Shown: in pieces, positions 1 through 8,354 of the stretch
How positions within the stretch are numbered: the first letter of the stretch is position 1
How the letters are laid out: each line of letters starts with the position of its first letter
NCBI GenBank assembly: GCA_002338565.1
Contig: DDIN01000006.1
Span: forward strand, 62,001-126,000
Origin: Hyphomonadaceae bacterium UBA1849
Lineage (GTDB): Bacteria; Pseudomonadota; Alphaproteobacteria; Caulobacterales; Hyphomonadaceae
DNA length: 64,000 bases
Direction: 5' to 3'
Notes under the pieces: model-generated
Databases searched by the model: none
Told to the model about the DNA's origin: nothing
What the model saw: the letters and a program-made list of their open reading frames with translations, nothing else
Translations under genes and position numbers: made by a program

Positions 1-9
1 CTAATGCAC

Positions 10-192
10 TTAGTCGTCTTTTGGTTCAAGCACTTGTCGACCACGATACATGCCTGACTTCAGGTCAATGTGGTGTGGGCGACGCAGTTCACCAGAATCC
101 GCATCTTCGATAAATGTGTTGCCTTTGAGACGATCGTGCGCGCGGCGCATGTTACGCTTTGACGGCGTCGTCTTCCGCTTAGGAACTGCCAT
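10..192 (-). CDS. rpmF: 50S ribosomal protein L32
   Basis: Ribosomal protein bL32 of the large subunit, 60 residues, the usual length. The protein begins MAVPKRKTTPSKRNMRRAHD, the family's signature basic N-terminus. It has no cysteine, so it is the zinc-independent form. The start is fixed by a CAGGA Shine-Dalgarno about 9 bases upstream. It is the last gene of the minus-strand group after pyrG, separated by 133 bases that contain a good promoter candidate, so it is probably transcribed alone. In many bacteria rpmF sits with a DUF177 gene and plsX; here neither is visible to its right, and what lies to the left is outside the window. Confidence 0.97.
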   Translation of the reverse strand: MAVPKRKTTPSKRNMRRAHDRLKGNTFIEDADSGELRRPHHIDLKSGMYRGRQVLEPKDD

Positions 193-243
193 GTGTCTAT
201 TCCTGAGTATTAATCGGGCTGGGCCCGGAAAACCAAAACGCGT

Positions 244-271
244 CTAATACACCTGATCGCAAAAACATCAA
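244..271 (-). promoter_or_regulatory. Candidate sigma70-type promoter of rpmF
   Basis: On the minus strand TTGATG (266-271) and TATTAG (244-249) are separated by 16 bases. They lie about 50 bases upstream of the rpmF start in the gap after pyrG. A short CGGGC/GCCCG hairpin (215-227) follows in the leader. This is a pattern match only. Confidence 0.45.
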
Positions 272-325
272 CCCGTCTTGAACACGGATCGGCATTTTTC
301 CATCAGTTATCAGACAGACTATATA

Positions 326-1957
326 TCAGACCAATCGGCTTTGCGTTACTGCAGCGCCGATAAAGCTGGCGAACAGTGGATGCGGTTCGAATGGTCTGGA
401 TTTGAGTTCAGGGTGGAACTGAACGCCAACGAACCAAGGGTGATCCTTAAGCTCGACGATTTCTGGAAGCACACCATCTGGCGACAGACCCGAAAAGACC
501 ATGCCTGCGTCTTCAAGTGCTTCTTTATATTTGATGTTCACCTCGTAGCGGTGACGGTGACGCTCTTCAATGGTCTCGGTGCCATAGGCCTCAGCAACTT
601 TACTCCCCGGCTTGAGAGTCGCTGGATACGCGCCCAGACGCATGGTTCCGCCCAGATCACCATCTTTCGAACGGGTTTCGCGAACATTGTCGCGCGTCCA
701 TTCTTCAATAAAGCCAACGAGAGCGTCTGAAGGTTCGTCATACTCTGTTGTCCCGGCACCAGAGATGCCCGCCAGCGTGCGAGCTGCCTCGATGACTGAG
801 AGCTGCATGCCGTAACATATGCCGAAGCAAGGGACGTCGCGTTCACGCGCGAATCGCGCCGCACGCATTTTCCCTGCAGCGCCTCGCTTACCGAAGCCAC
901 CCGGCAGAATGATACCATTCAGACCGTCGAGCACTTCGAGATCAGCATTCTCGTCATCCAGCGGGGTCGAATCGATCAGCTCGATATTGACCTTCACATT
1001 GTTCGCGAGGCCGCCATGATTGAGTGCTTCCATGACCGACTTATAGGCATCAGGCAGCACGGTATACTTACCAACGAGACCGATACGTACTTCGCCATCC
1101 GGTTTGCGCAGAATATCTGAAATCTGCTGCCAGCGTGTCAGGTCCGGCAGAGGAGCGCCCTTCATGCCGAAATGATGCAACACTTCTGCATCGAGACCTT
1201 CATTGTGGTAGGAAAGCGGCACTTCGTAGATGTGAGAGACATCAGGTGCCTCGATAACGCTTTCAGACCGAACATTACAGAAGAGCGCGATCTTTCGCTT
1301 CTCGTCTGCAGGAATTGGCCGGTCGCAACGACAGAGCAGAACATCCGGCTGGATGCCGATCGAGCGCAGCTCTTTAACCGAGTGCTGCGTCGGCTTCGTT
1401 TTCATTTCACCAGCGCTAGGAATGTAAGGAAGTAGCGTCAGGTGAATAAAGATCGCACGCTCATGGCCGAGCTCTTGTCCCAGCTGGCGGATAGCCTCGA
1501 AGAACGGCAGTCCTTCAATGTCGCCAACTGTGCCGCCGATCTCACACAGAACGAAATCGACGTCGCCCGCATCGCTCAGAACGAACTCTTTGATTGCGTC
1601 GGTTACGTGCGGAATGACCTGAATGGTCGCACCGAGAAAATCACCGCGTCGTTCTTTCTCAAGAATCGTCTGATAGATACGGCCAGTCGTGATGTTGTCG
1701 CTCTGACGTGCAGACACACCTGTAAAGCGCTCATAGTGACCGAGGTCTAGATCGGTCTCGGCGCCATCATCGGTTACGAACACTTCGCCATGTTGATATG
1801 GCGACATCGTGCCGGGATCGACATTAAGATACGGATCAAGCTTACGCAGGCGAACCCGATAACCACGGGCCTGCAGGAGCGCGCCAAGCGCAGCCGATGC
1901 AATACCCTTCCCAAGCGAGGAAACCACGCCGCCAGTAATGAAAATGTAACGCGTCAT
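326..1957 (-). CDS. pyrG: CTP synthase
   Basis: Makes CTP from UTP using ATP and glutamine, the last step of pyrimidine nucleotide synthesis, in the cytoplasm. The 543-residue length matches the family (about 545). The N-terminal synthetase domain starts with ITGGVVSSLGKGI (about residues 7-19). The C-terminal class I glutamine amidotransferase domain carries the oxyanion-strand motif LPGGFGKRG, the nucleophile Cys381 in GICYGMQ, and the catalytic His-Glu pair in FHPELKSRP near residue 517. It lies downstream of secG in the same direction; the 59-base gap holds a GNRA-loop hairpin and a pair of 8-base direct repeats just before the start codon. Confidence 0.98.
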   Translation of the reverse strand: MTRYIFITGGVVSSLGKGIASAALGALLQARGYRVRLRKLDPYLNVDPGTMSPYQHGEVFVTDDGAETDLDLGHYERFTGVSARQSDNITTGRIYQTILEKERRGDFLGATIQVIPHVTDAIKEFVLSDAGDVDFVLCEIGGTVGDIEGLPFFEAIRQLGQELGHERAIFIHLTLLPYIPSAGEMKTKPTQHSVKELRSIGIQPDVLLCRCDRPIPADEKRKIALFCNVRSESVIEAPDVSHIYEVPLSYHNEGLDAEVLHHFGMKGAPLPDLTRWQQISDILRKPDGEVRIGLVGKYTVLPDAYKSVMEALNHGGLANNVKVNIELIDSTPLDDENADLEVLDGLNGIILPGGFGKRGAAGKMRAARFARERDVPCFGICYGMQLSVIEAARTLAGISGAGTTEYDEPSDALVGFIEEWTRDNVRETRSKDGDLGGTMRLGAYPATLKPGSKVAEAYGTETIEERHRHRYEVNIKYKEALEDAGMVFSGLSPDGVLPEIVELKDHPWFVGVQFHPELKSRPFEPHPLFASFIGAAVTQSRLV

Positions 1958-1974
1958 GGACTCGTAGCTTACAG

Positions 1975-1994
1975 GATTCGAGAAATGATTCGAG
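1975..1994 (-). repeat. Two GATTCGAG direct repeats upstream of pyrG
   Basis: GATTCGAG occurs at 1975-1982 and 1987-1994 (plus-strand reading), a 12-base period, 18 bases before the pyrG start codon. The position suits a tandem operator or a leader RNA element. No known regulator is recognised. Confidence 0.35.
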
Positions 1995-1998
1995 TTAG

Positions 1999-2016
1999 TT
2001 TGAGCTTGCGCTCAAA
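1999..2016 (-). other. Hairpin with GCAA loop between secG and pyrG
   Basis: Directly after the secG stop codon the minus-strand transcript can form a 7-base-pair stem TTTGAGC/GCTCAAA closed by a GCAA (GNRA-class) tetraloop. No U run follows, so it is not a classical intrinsic terminator. It could protect the 3' end of secG RNA or separate secG and pyrG expression. Confidence 0.45.
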
Positions 2017-2448
2017 TTATTCTGTGGGTTGCTGCTCTTCAATGTCTGAAGGCACCGTCATATCGGATGGAACTTCTGCATCCAAATCCGAAGGCACTCC
2101 CGGCTCTGAACTATCCGGAATTGCAGGCGCGGTTGACGGAGACAGGTCGAGATCTGAAGGGAATTGATCCTGCTCGCGGTCGGCAGCTTCGAGCGCGTCA
2201 GCAAGCGACCCCTGGGACGCGGCAGAACGTGTCGAAATTGTAGTGAGCACGAGGCTGGTCGCAAAGAAGACAGCGGCAAGAATCATCGTCGTGCGTGTCA
2301 GTGCTGACGCAGCGCCACGGCCAGACATCAGGCCACCGCCACCGCCACCACCAATGCCAAGTGCGCCGCCTTCAGATCGCTGAAGCAGCACGACACCGAT
2401 AAGCCCGATACATGCGATGATATGTACGACTAGAATAACGTTTTCCAT
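2017..2448 (-). CDS. secG: Preprotein translocase subunit SecG
   Basis: Small integral-membrane partner of SecYE that assists protein export. Two hydrophobic segments (about residues 2-22 and 55-72) flank a glycine-rich loop with seven consecutive glycines near residue 33, the SecG layout. At 143 residues it is longer than the usual 75-120. The extra part is an acidic, proline/serine-rich tail (residues 90-143) with four copies of a PSD[L/M/I] motif at residues 97, 119, 127 and 133. It follows tpiA, an arrangement (tpiA-secG-pyrG) common in alphaproteobacteria. Confidence 0.95.
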   Translation of the reverse strand: MENVILVVHIIACIGLIGVVLLQRSEGGALGIGGGGGGGLMSGRGAASALTRTTMILAAVFFATSLVLTTISTRSAASQGSLADALEAADREQDQFPSDLDLSPSTAPAIPDSSEPGVPSDLDAEVPSDMTVPSDIEEQQPTE

Positions 2449-2482
2449 AACCGCCTACTTTTCCACGGAACCAAAGCGCGTT

Positions 2483-2511
2483 CCGATACACCCCTCAAAT
2501 GGTTTAGCCAA
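2483..2511 (-). promoter_or_regulatory. Candidate promoter of secG
   Basis: On the minus strand TTGGCT (2506-2511), 17 bases, then TATCGG (2483-2488), 35 bases upstream of the secG start in the gap after tpiA. Moderate match only; secG may equally be read through from tpiA. Confidence 0.35.
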
Positions 2512-2532
2512 GCCCCTAGCGCAAGCTTGTTG

Positions 2533-3276
2533 TCAGGCTCCGGCAATAATCCCTAGGAAATCTGCTGCTTTCAAACTCGCACCGCCCACAAGCGCGCCAT
2601 TTACTTCTGCGACGCCGAGAATTTCCGCGGCGTTCGACGGCTTGACTGAACCGCCATAAAGAAGGCGGACCTTATCGGCGTTTTCGACGCCTATTTCCTG
2701 TAGTTTGCTACGCAAGAAATTGTGCGCCGTATCGATATCAGAGGTCTCTGGTACGAGGCCCGTTCCGATCGCCCACACAGGCTCATACGCGACGACATAT
2801 TGATCGCCCGCAACGCCCGGCGGGATAGAATTTGCAATCTGGTCACCCAGAACGCTCAGCGTTTCACCGGCCTCGCGCTGCTCCAGTGTCTCACCAATGC
2901 AGACGATAGGTGTAATTCCAGCGCGCAACGCGGCTTGAGCCTTGTCACGGACGACCGCGTTCGTCTCGCCGTGATCAGTGCGTCTTTCAGAGTGACCAAC
3001 AATAACGAAGGTACCACCCAGGTCGGAGATCATTTCCGCGCTGATATCACCAGTGTGCGCACCTGATACGTTTGCATGGCAATCCTGACCGCCCACTGAA
3101 GCGCCATTTCCGCCAAATACAGAAACCATACGATCAATTAATGTAGCCGGAGGGCAGATGAGAACGTCAGCGCTGAAATTGCCTTGTGAAAGGCCTTCCA
3201 CGAGTGATTCTGCTTCGCTCAGAGACGATTTCAGACCGTTCATCTTCCAGTTTCCGGCAATCAAAGGCTTGAGCAT
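2533..3276 (-). CDS. tpiA: Triosephosphate isomerase
   Basis: Interconverts dihydroxyacetone phosphate and glyceraldehyde 3-phosphate in glycolysis and gluconeogenesis. The TIM-barrel catalytic residues are visible: Lys11 in GNWKMNG, electrophile His95 in VIVGHSERR and base Glu165 in AYEPVWAIGTG, with the phosphate-binding LLYGGSVKP near the C-terminus. I start at 3276 (MLKPLIAGNWKMNG), which gives 247 residues and a GGA Shine-Dalgarno. Two upstream in-frame ATGs (3288 and 3345) would add residues not found in the family. It diverges from the ppiD-trp unit across 97 bases. Confidence 0.96.
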   Translation of the reverse strand: MLKPLIAGNWKMNGLKSSLSEAESLVEGLSQGNFSADVLICPPATLIDRMVSVFGGNGASVGGQDCHANVSGAHTGDISAEMISDLGGTFVIVGHSERRTDHGETNAVVRDKAQAALRAGITPIVCIGETLEQREAGETLSVLGDQIANSIPPGVAGDQYVVAYEPVWAIGTGLVPETSDIDTAHNFLRSKLQEIGVENADKVRLLYGGSVKPSNAAEILGVAEVNGALVGGASLKAADFLGIIAGA

Positions 3277-3373
3277 ATCGTATTCCATCTTGAATGAGAG
3301 ACCAATCCCGCCTAGCAAGCCAGATCGACACGTGCAAGAAAGCAAATAAAGCGATTGGCCGCAGGACTACTTC

Positions 3374-5272
3374 ATGCTCACTCTTTTCCGGAACCTTCTA
3401 CGTTCAAAAGTTGCCCTCGTGCTCATCGGCCTATTGATCATCGCGATGGCATCCTTCGGCATTAATGACATTTTCACGCCAAACCTTGGTTCAAGCCTCG
3501 CAGCCGTCGGAAATCGTACTGTTGAATCCTCCGATCTCGATCGCGAAGCTGAGTTCCTGCTTAACCGTATCAATCAGAACGGCGGGAACAGCACACAACA
3601 GGACCTCGCCCAATCCGGTCAACTTCAGGGGCTGGTTTACCAGCTCGCCAACCGGAACATTCAGGCAGAGTACCTGGAACGCAATGGAATCCGGGCATCG
3701 GATCAGGCTGTTATTGATGTCATCCGGCAGAATGACATTTTCCGAAGCGCAATTCATGGCGGCTTTGATCGCACCAGCTACATCAATTTCCTGAACGATC
3801 GCGACCAGACGGAAACTGAATTCACACAATGGCTTCAGGACGACCTGACTTTTCTCGCAATGAGCGATGGTCTCGCGAGCAACGTACAAGCGCCACAAGG
3901 TCTGACGGAGCTGCTCGCAGTATTTTCCGAAGAACGTCGACGGATCGCATACATTGTAATGCAGGCCGGAGACTTGCCAGAAGCTGTCGAACCTCCATCC
4001 GAAGAAGAGCTGCGCGAATTTTACGATGCTCAGACCAGTATGATGCTGCAACCGGAGCGCCGCGGATTTTCCGTTATCGCCGTTCGCCCTGAAGATTTCA
4101 TCCATCAGGTCACGATCAGCGACGAAGAACTGGAAAATCAGTACCTCGCTCAACAGTCGCGCTTCACCAGCCCGGGCACCCGAACATACGAACAGTTCGC
4201 GTTTGCAGACGAAACGACCGCGCGCCAGGCGCTCGGTCGCCTTCTTGGTGGCGAAGACCCTCAGACAGTAGTCGCGGCGTTCAGCGGTCGCCAGCTTCCG
4301 ACGGAAACCAACCTGCGTTCTGCTATCTCCAGCATCGATCTGGCCACCGCAGTCTTCGATACGCCTGTCGACGTATGGAACGGTCCGATCCAGGCTGCCA
4401 ATGGCCAATGGGTCATTGTACGCACGACTGAAGACATTCCAGGCGAAACGACCCCGCTCGAAGACGTGGCAGATACACTCCGTGCTGAGATCACCGAGTA
4501 TAAATCATCGCGTCTCTATGCTGACTCCTTCGACTTAATCGATGATGCGGTTGGATCAGGCGGTACCATTCACGAGATCGCAGAGATGATCTCATCGCCG
4601 GTCTACACATTCCCGCCGGTCGATGAGCGCGGATTTACGCGTCAGGGCCGCCGTGTCGGCGCCCTGCTAGAGATTGAAGGCGCTCTGGAACTTGGTTTCC
4701 AGCTTTATCCAGATGAAATGAGCTTCCGCGAAGACGGTGGTGATACGCAATACATCATTCGGCTGGATGAGACGGTCGCGTCTTATCTTCCTGGGTTTGA
4801 AGAGATGCGGGACGAACTTTACGACGTTGTTTACGCTCAAAAACGTCAGGCCGCAGTCACCGAATACGCTGAAGCCATGATGGAGCGCATCAACCAGGGG
4901 GCATTCCTGAACTCAGAAGCCCAGCAACTCAATCTTGAAGTTGATCGTCCGCCAATGGCCATTGCACGCTCATCTGGACCACAAATCGGCTTCCCTCCAG
5001 AAGTGATGGCGCGAATCTTCGGGAGCGAACTGGATCAGGCATTTTCTATCCCGCTTCAGCGCGGTTATTTCATCGGCGTCGTTGAAGCCATTGAGGTACC
5101 GCAGGGCGAACAAAGAACAGCAGCAGCTGCTCCAATCGGGTCAAGTCTCAATCAGATGATCGCGGGAGAATTCGAACAAGCCGTCTTCGACGTGGCACGC
5201 GAAAATGTGAATGCCCAGATAAACGATGCTGCGATCACAACCTATCTCGAACAATACCAACCGGTGCAGTAG
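3374..5272 (+). CDS. PpiD/SurA_N-type periplasmic folding chaperone
   Basis: Predicted inner-membrane-anchored periplasmic chaperone of the PpiD family (annotated in relatives as peptidylprolyl isomerase D). A basic start (MLTLFRNLLRSK) and one membrane anchor at about residues 13-31 are followed by a SurA_N-like helical region and a long soluble periplasmic part, 632 residues in total, as in the family. The central parvulin-like region (about 230-390) is hard to match: I do not see the typical parvulin GGDLG segment, so the isomerase fold may be degenerate and the protein may act only as a chaperone. RBS AGGA precedes ATG. It ends 13 bases before trpE, and this pairing with trpE is common in alphaproteobacteria. 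Confidence 0.85.
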   Translation: MLTLFRNLLRSKVALVLIGLLIIAMASFGINDIFTPNLGSSLAAVGNRTVESSDLDREAEFLLNRINQNGGNSTQQDLAQSGQLQGLVYQLANRNIQAEYLERNGIRASDQAVIDVIRQNDIFRSAIHGGFDRTSYINFLNDRDQTETEFTQWLQDDLTFLAMSDGLASNVQAPQGLTELLAVFSEERRRIAYIVMQAGDLPEAVEPPSEEELREFYDAQTSMMLQPERRGFSVIAVRPEDFIHQVTISDEELENQYLAQQSRFTSPGTRTYEQFAFADETTARQALGRLLGGEDPQTVVAAFSGRQLPTETNLRSAISSIDLATAVFDTPVDVWNGPIQAANGQWVIVRTTEDIPGETTPLEDVADTLRAEITEYKSSRLYADSFDLIDDAVGSGGTIHEIAEMISSPVYTFPPVDERGFTRQGRRVGALLEIEGALELGFQLYPDEMSFREDGGDTQYIIRLDETVASYLPGFEEMRDELYDVVYAQKRQAAVTEYAEAMMERINQGAFLNSEAQQLNLEVDRPPMAIARSSGPQIGFPPEVMARIFGSELDQAFSIPLQRGYFIGVVEAIEVPQGEQRTAAAAPIGSSLNQMIAGEFEQAVFDVARENVNAQINDAAITTYLEQYQPVQ

Positions 5273-5285
5273 TTAGAAGTTTATA

Positions 5286-6725
5286 ATGGCCGATCATCTC
5301 ATTGTACGCCGACGGATCGCGGATACGGAAACGCCGATTTCCGCGATACTCAAACTCGGTGCAGAAGAACCTGGCCACTTTCTGTTTGAATCCATTCAGG
5401 GTGGTCATCAGCTCGGACGATATTCTTTTATTGGCGTAAAACCGGATCTCTGGTGGCGTGTTCAGGACGGCGTTGCTCAGACCAGCCGATCTTCTGACTT
5501 TTCAGAAATCATAGCATCTTCTGATGATCCATTGGTCGACCTTGATCGATTCACCCAAGCGGCTCGGGCCAAGTCCGAAGAAGATTTGCCTCCTATGGCG
5601 GCCGGCGCCTTTGGTTATCTCGGCTACGATATGGTCCGTTACTATGAACCAGTGGGCCAGAAACCTGAGCAGGTCCTTCCGGTACCGGAGGCCGTGCTGG
5701 TTCGTCCTCGAGTCGTGCTGATTTTTGATCACCTGTATCAGGAGCTTATTCTCGTAGCTTCCGTACGCACATCATCCGATGGTGCAGATGCAGAGGCAAA
5801 AGCGGTTGAAGCTCTCGATGACGTCGAAGCAGCCCTGGACGGTCCCGGCTCTCCAACGCCGCGCGGTCAAAGCGAACGGGTGTTGGAATTCAAGTCCAAC
5901 TTTTCCGAAGAAACCTATGCCGATGCGGTGGAGAAGGCGCGCGACTACATCAAAGCAGGCGACATTTTCCAGGTCGTCCCTAGTCAGCGTTTCACCTGCA
6001 ACTATCCTTACTCATCCCTCGCCTATTATCGCTCGCTGCGGTCGCTAAATCCGTCAGCATTCATGTTCCATATGCGACTTGGCGATGCACAGCTGGTTGG
6101 CAGCAGCCCTGAAATCCTCGTTCGCGTTCGCGACGGCCGCATGTCCGTTCGACCGATTGCGGGCACACGGCCAAGATCTAACGATCAGGCGGAAAACCTG
6201 CGTCGTCAGGAAAGCCTGCTGAATGATGCTAAAGAATGTGCTGAACATTTGATGCTGCTCGACCTCGGCCGAAACGATGTTGGTCGTGTCTGTCAGTATG
6301 GCAGCGTTGAAGTAACGGAATCCTTTGTCGTCGAACACTATAGCCATGTTATGCACATCGTCTCGCAGGTCGAAGGCGTTCTTCGCGACGACAAAACGCT
6401 GAAAGATGCGTTGATGGCCGGCTTCCCTGCTGGCACCGTATCCGGCGCACCAAAGATTCGCGCAATGCAGATTATCGATGAGCTCGAAGGAAACTCGCGC
6501 GGCGTTTACGGCGGAGCTGTCGGCTACTTTGGATGGAAGGGTGATCTGGACACCTGCATCGCCTTGCGTACCGCAGTGATTGAAAACGACCGCCTTCACA
6601 TTCAGGCGGGTGGCGGCGTCGTGCTCGATAGCGATCCCGACTACGAATATCAGGAAACAATGCATAAATCTCAGGCCTTGAAACGGGCCGCCGAGATGGC
6701 TGCGCGGTTCGAGGGCAATCAATGA
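5286..6725 (+). CDS. trpE: Anthranilate synthase component I
   Basis: Converts chorismate and ammonia (from TrpG) to anthranilate, the committed step of tryptophan synthesis. The 479-residue length is typical. The N-terminal ANTS_N region carries the element LFESIQGGHQLGRYSFIG that contributes to tryptophan feedback binding. The chorismate-binding domain shows IFQVVPSQRF, PIAGTRPR, LGRNDVGRV and PAGTVSGAPK in order, and ends with QAGGGVVLDSDP. It has only 13 bases to ppiD upstream and a 4-base ATGA overlap with trpG downstream. No leader peptide or trp attenuator fits upstream, so regulation is probably by feedback inhibition or by the ppiD promoter. Confidence 0.97.
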   Translation: MADHLIVRRRIADTETPISAILKLGAEEPGHFLFESIQGGHQLGRYSFIGVKPDLWWRVQDGVAQTSRSSDFSEIIASSDDPLVDLDRFTQAARAKSEEDLPPMAAGAFGYLGYDMVRYYEPVGQKPEQVLPVPEAVLVRPRVVLIFDHLYQELILVASVRTSSDGADAEAKAVEALDDVEAALDGPGSPTPRGQSERVLEFKSNFSEETYADAVEKARDYIKAGDIFQVVPSQRFTCNYPYSSLAYYRSLRSLNPSAFMFHMRLGDAQLVGSSPEILVRVRDGRMSVRPIAGTRPRSNDQAENLRRQESLLNDAKECAEHLMLLDLGRNDVGRVCQYGSVEVTESFVVEHYSHVMHIVSQVEGVLRDDKTLKDALMAGFPAGTVSGAPKIRAMQIIDELEGNSRGVYGGAVGYFGWKGDLDTCIALRTAVIENDRLHIQAGGGVVLDSDPDYEYQETMHKSQALKRAAEMAARFEGNQ

Positions 6726-7297
6726 TCCTCCTCATCGATAACTATGACAGCTTCACCTACAATCTGGCGCATTATCTTGCCGACGTTGGTGGAGAAGCGC
6801 ACGTCATTCGCAATGATGAAATGACCGTTGAAGAGGCGCTGGCACTCAAGCCCGAAGCCGTTGTGCTGTCACCGGGTCCGTGCACGCCGAACGAAGCTGG
6901 AATATGCGTCGATTTTGTTAAACGTGCACCTGACTCATTGCCGATTCTTGGTGTTTGCCTTGGCCACCAGTCTATTGGTCAGGCGATGGGCGGTGACGTA
7001 GTCACGGCGATGGAAATCCGCCATGGCAAAATCAGCACAATCAAACAGAAAGGCGGCGCCCTGTTTGAGGGACTCCCTGAAACGTTTTCCGTTGTTCGGT
7101 ATCACTCCCTCGCGGTCGCTCCTCCAAGCCTTCCGGATTGCCTCATCGCCGATGCTTTTACCGACGACGGTGAGATTATGGCGATGCACCATGAAACACG
7201 CCCTGTTTTTGGGGTACAATTTCACCCGGAGAGCATCAAAACCGAACACGGCCACGAAATGCTTGCAAACTTTCTGAAAGTCGCGAAGAGCGCATAA
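6722..7297 (+). CDS. trpG: Anthranilate synthase component II (glutamine amidotransferase)
   Basis: Class I glutamine amidotransferase that supplies ammonia to TrpE. It begins MILLIDNYDSFTYNL; the nucleophile is Cys79 in LGVCLGHQ and the His-Glu pair is in VQFHPESIKTEHG. It has 191 residues, the usual size. The start codon overlaps the trpE stop (ATGA), indicating translational coupling. PabA of folate synthesis is almost identical in sequence; the trp context favours TrpG, although one protein may serve both pathways. Confidence 0.95.
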   Translation: MILLIDNYDSFTYNLAHYLADVGGEAHVIRNDEMTVEEALALKPEAVVLSPGPCTPNEAGICVDFVKRAPDSLPILGVCLGHQSIGQAMGGDVVTAMEIRHGKISTIKQKGGALFEGLPETFSVVRYHSLAVAPPSLPDCLIADAFTDDGEIMAMHHETRPVFGVQFHPESIKTEHGHEMLANFLKVAKSA

Positions 7298-7328
7298 AGC
7301 CCTGCCAGACTGAACCTAGGGAACAACC

Positions 7329-8354
7329 ATGTCGGACGTCATTTCTACTGCAATCAAGGCTATTGCACGCAAAGAATCCCTCAGCGTTGAAATCCTTGAA
7401 GGCGCATTTGCTGAAATTCTTAGTGGCGAAGTTCCTCCCGAACGCATCGGGGCATTCCTGATGGGTTTGGCTGTTCGCGGCGAAACAAGCACGGAGCTCC
7501 TCGCCGGAGCCCGCATCATGCGACGTGAGGCAAAAAGGATAGAATTAGGCGGTGTCGTTCTTGATACCTGTGGAACTGGTGGTCTCGGCTGGACCAGCCT
7601 CAACACGTCGACCGCCAGCGCCATCGTCACCGCAGCTTGCGGTGTGACTGTGGCCAAGCATGGAAACCGGTCCGTACCGCCAAAGACCGGCTCAGCGGAC
7701 GTGCTCGAGGCGTTAGGTGTAGGTCTGGACATCTCTGAGGAGCAATTCCTCGACGCAATCAAAACTGCCGGAATTGGCTTCCTCTTCGCCAGATCGCACC
7801 ATTCCGCGATGCGCCATGTTGCACCCGTGCGCGCCAGCCTTGGCATTCGCACAGTGTTCAACCTGTTAGGCCCACTTTCGAACCCAGCGGGAGCGAGTCA
7901 CCAGATTTTGGGTGTCTATGACCCCCACTGGCTGCGCCCCATGGCGGAGACTCTTCAAACTCTGGAAATCGAGCGCGCCTGGGTCGTGCACGGCAAGATG
8001 AACGATGGTCTGGCAATTGATGAGCTTTCGATTGCCGGTGAAACGCTTGTTGTAGACGTTACCGAGAATGGTTTGGATGAAATCGTGATCCATCCTTCGG
8101 ACGCGGGACTGCCAGTGAGTCCGCTGTCTACGCTCCAGGGCGGAAGCCCGGATCAGAATGCAAAAGCCATTGCTGATCTTTTCTCAAATACGGCTTCCCC
8201 ATTTCGGGATGCAGTGGTCTTAAACGCCGCTGCCGGACTCCATCTCACAGGCAAAGCGACTACGTTACGCGAAGGGGCGGAGATAGCTTCAGACGCAATC
8301 GCGTCCGGCGCAGCAAGAGAGACACTCAACAAGCTGAAGGCAGCGACGTCATGA
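7329..8354 (+). CDS. trpD: Anthranilate phosphoribosyltransferase
   Basis: Transfers the phosphoribosyl group from PRPP to anthranilate, step two of tryptophan synthesis. It has 341 residues. The PRPP-binding motif DTCGTGG lies near residue 78, followed by NTSTASAIV, the KHGNRSVPPKTGSADVLEALG segment (two metal- and substrate-binding loops) and the anthranilate-binding stretch FARSHHSAMRHVAPVRASLG. An AGGGAAC ribosome-binding site precedes the ATG; the 31-base gap after trpG holds nothing else obvious. It overlaps trpC by 4 bases (ATGA). Confidence 0.97.
   Translation: MSDVISTAIKAIARKESLSVEILEGAFAEILSGEVPPERIGAFLMGLAVRGETSTELLAGARIMRREAKRIELGGVVLDTCGTGGLGWTSLNTSTASAIVTAACGVTVAKHGNRSVPPKTGSADVLEALGVGLDISEEQFLDAIKTAGIGFLFARSHHSAMRHVAPVRASLGIRTVFNLLGPLSNPAGASHQILGVYDPHWLRPMAETLQTLEIERAWVVHGKMNDGLAIDELSIAGETLVVDVTENGLDEIVIHPSDAGLPVSPLSTLQGGSPDQNAKAIADLFSNTASPFRDAVVLNAAAGLHLTGKATTLREGAEIASDAIASGAARETLNKLKAATS

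Noticed and set aside
278..730. A 150-codon open frame on the plus strand opposite the end of pyrG
   Set aside because: Overlaps pyrG antisense and the rpmF leader; no ribosome-binding site.
3491..4408. A 305-codon open frame on the minus strand opposite the ppiD-like gene
   Set aside because: Antisense shadow of a real gene with no recognisable domain or start signal.
5273..5285. A trp leader peptide or attenuator before trpE
   Set aside because: Only 13 bases separate ppiD and trpE, with no room for a Trp-codon leader and hairpins.
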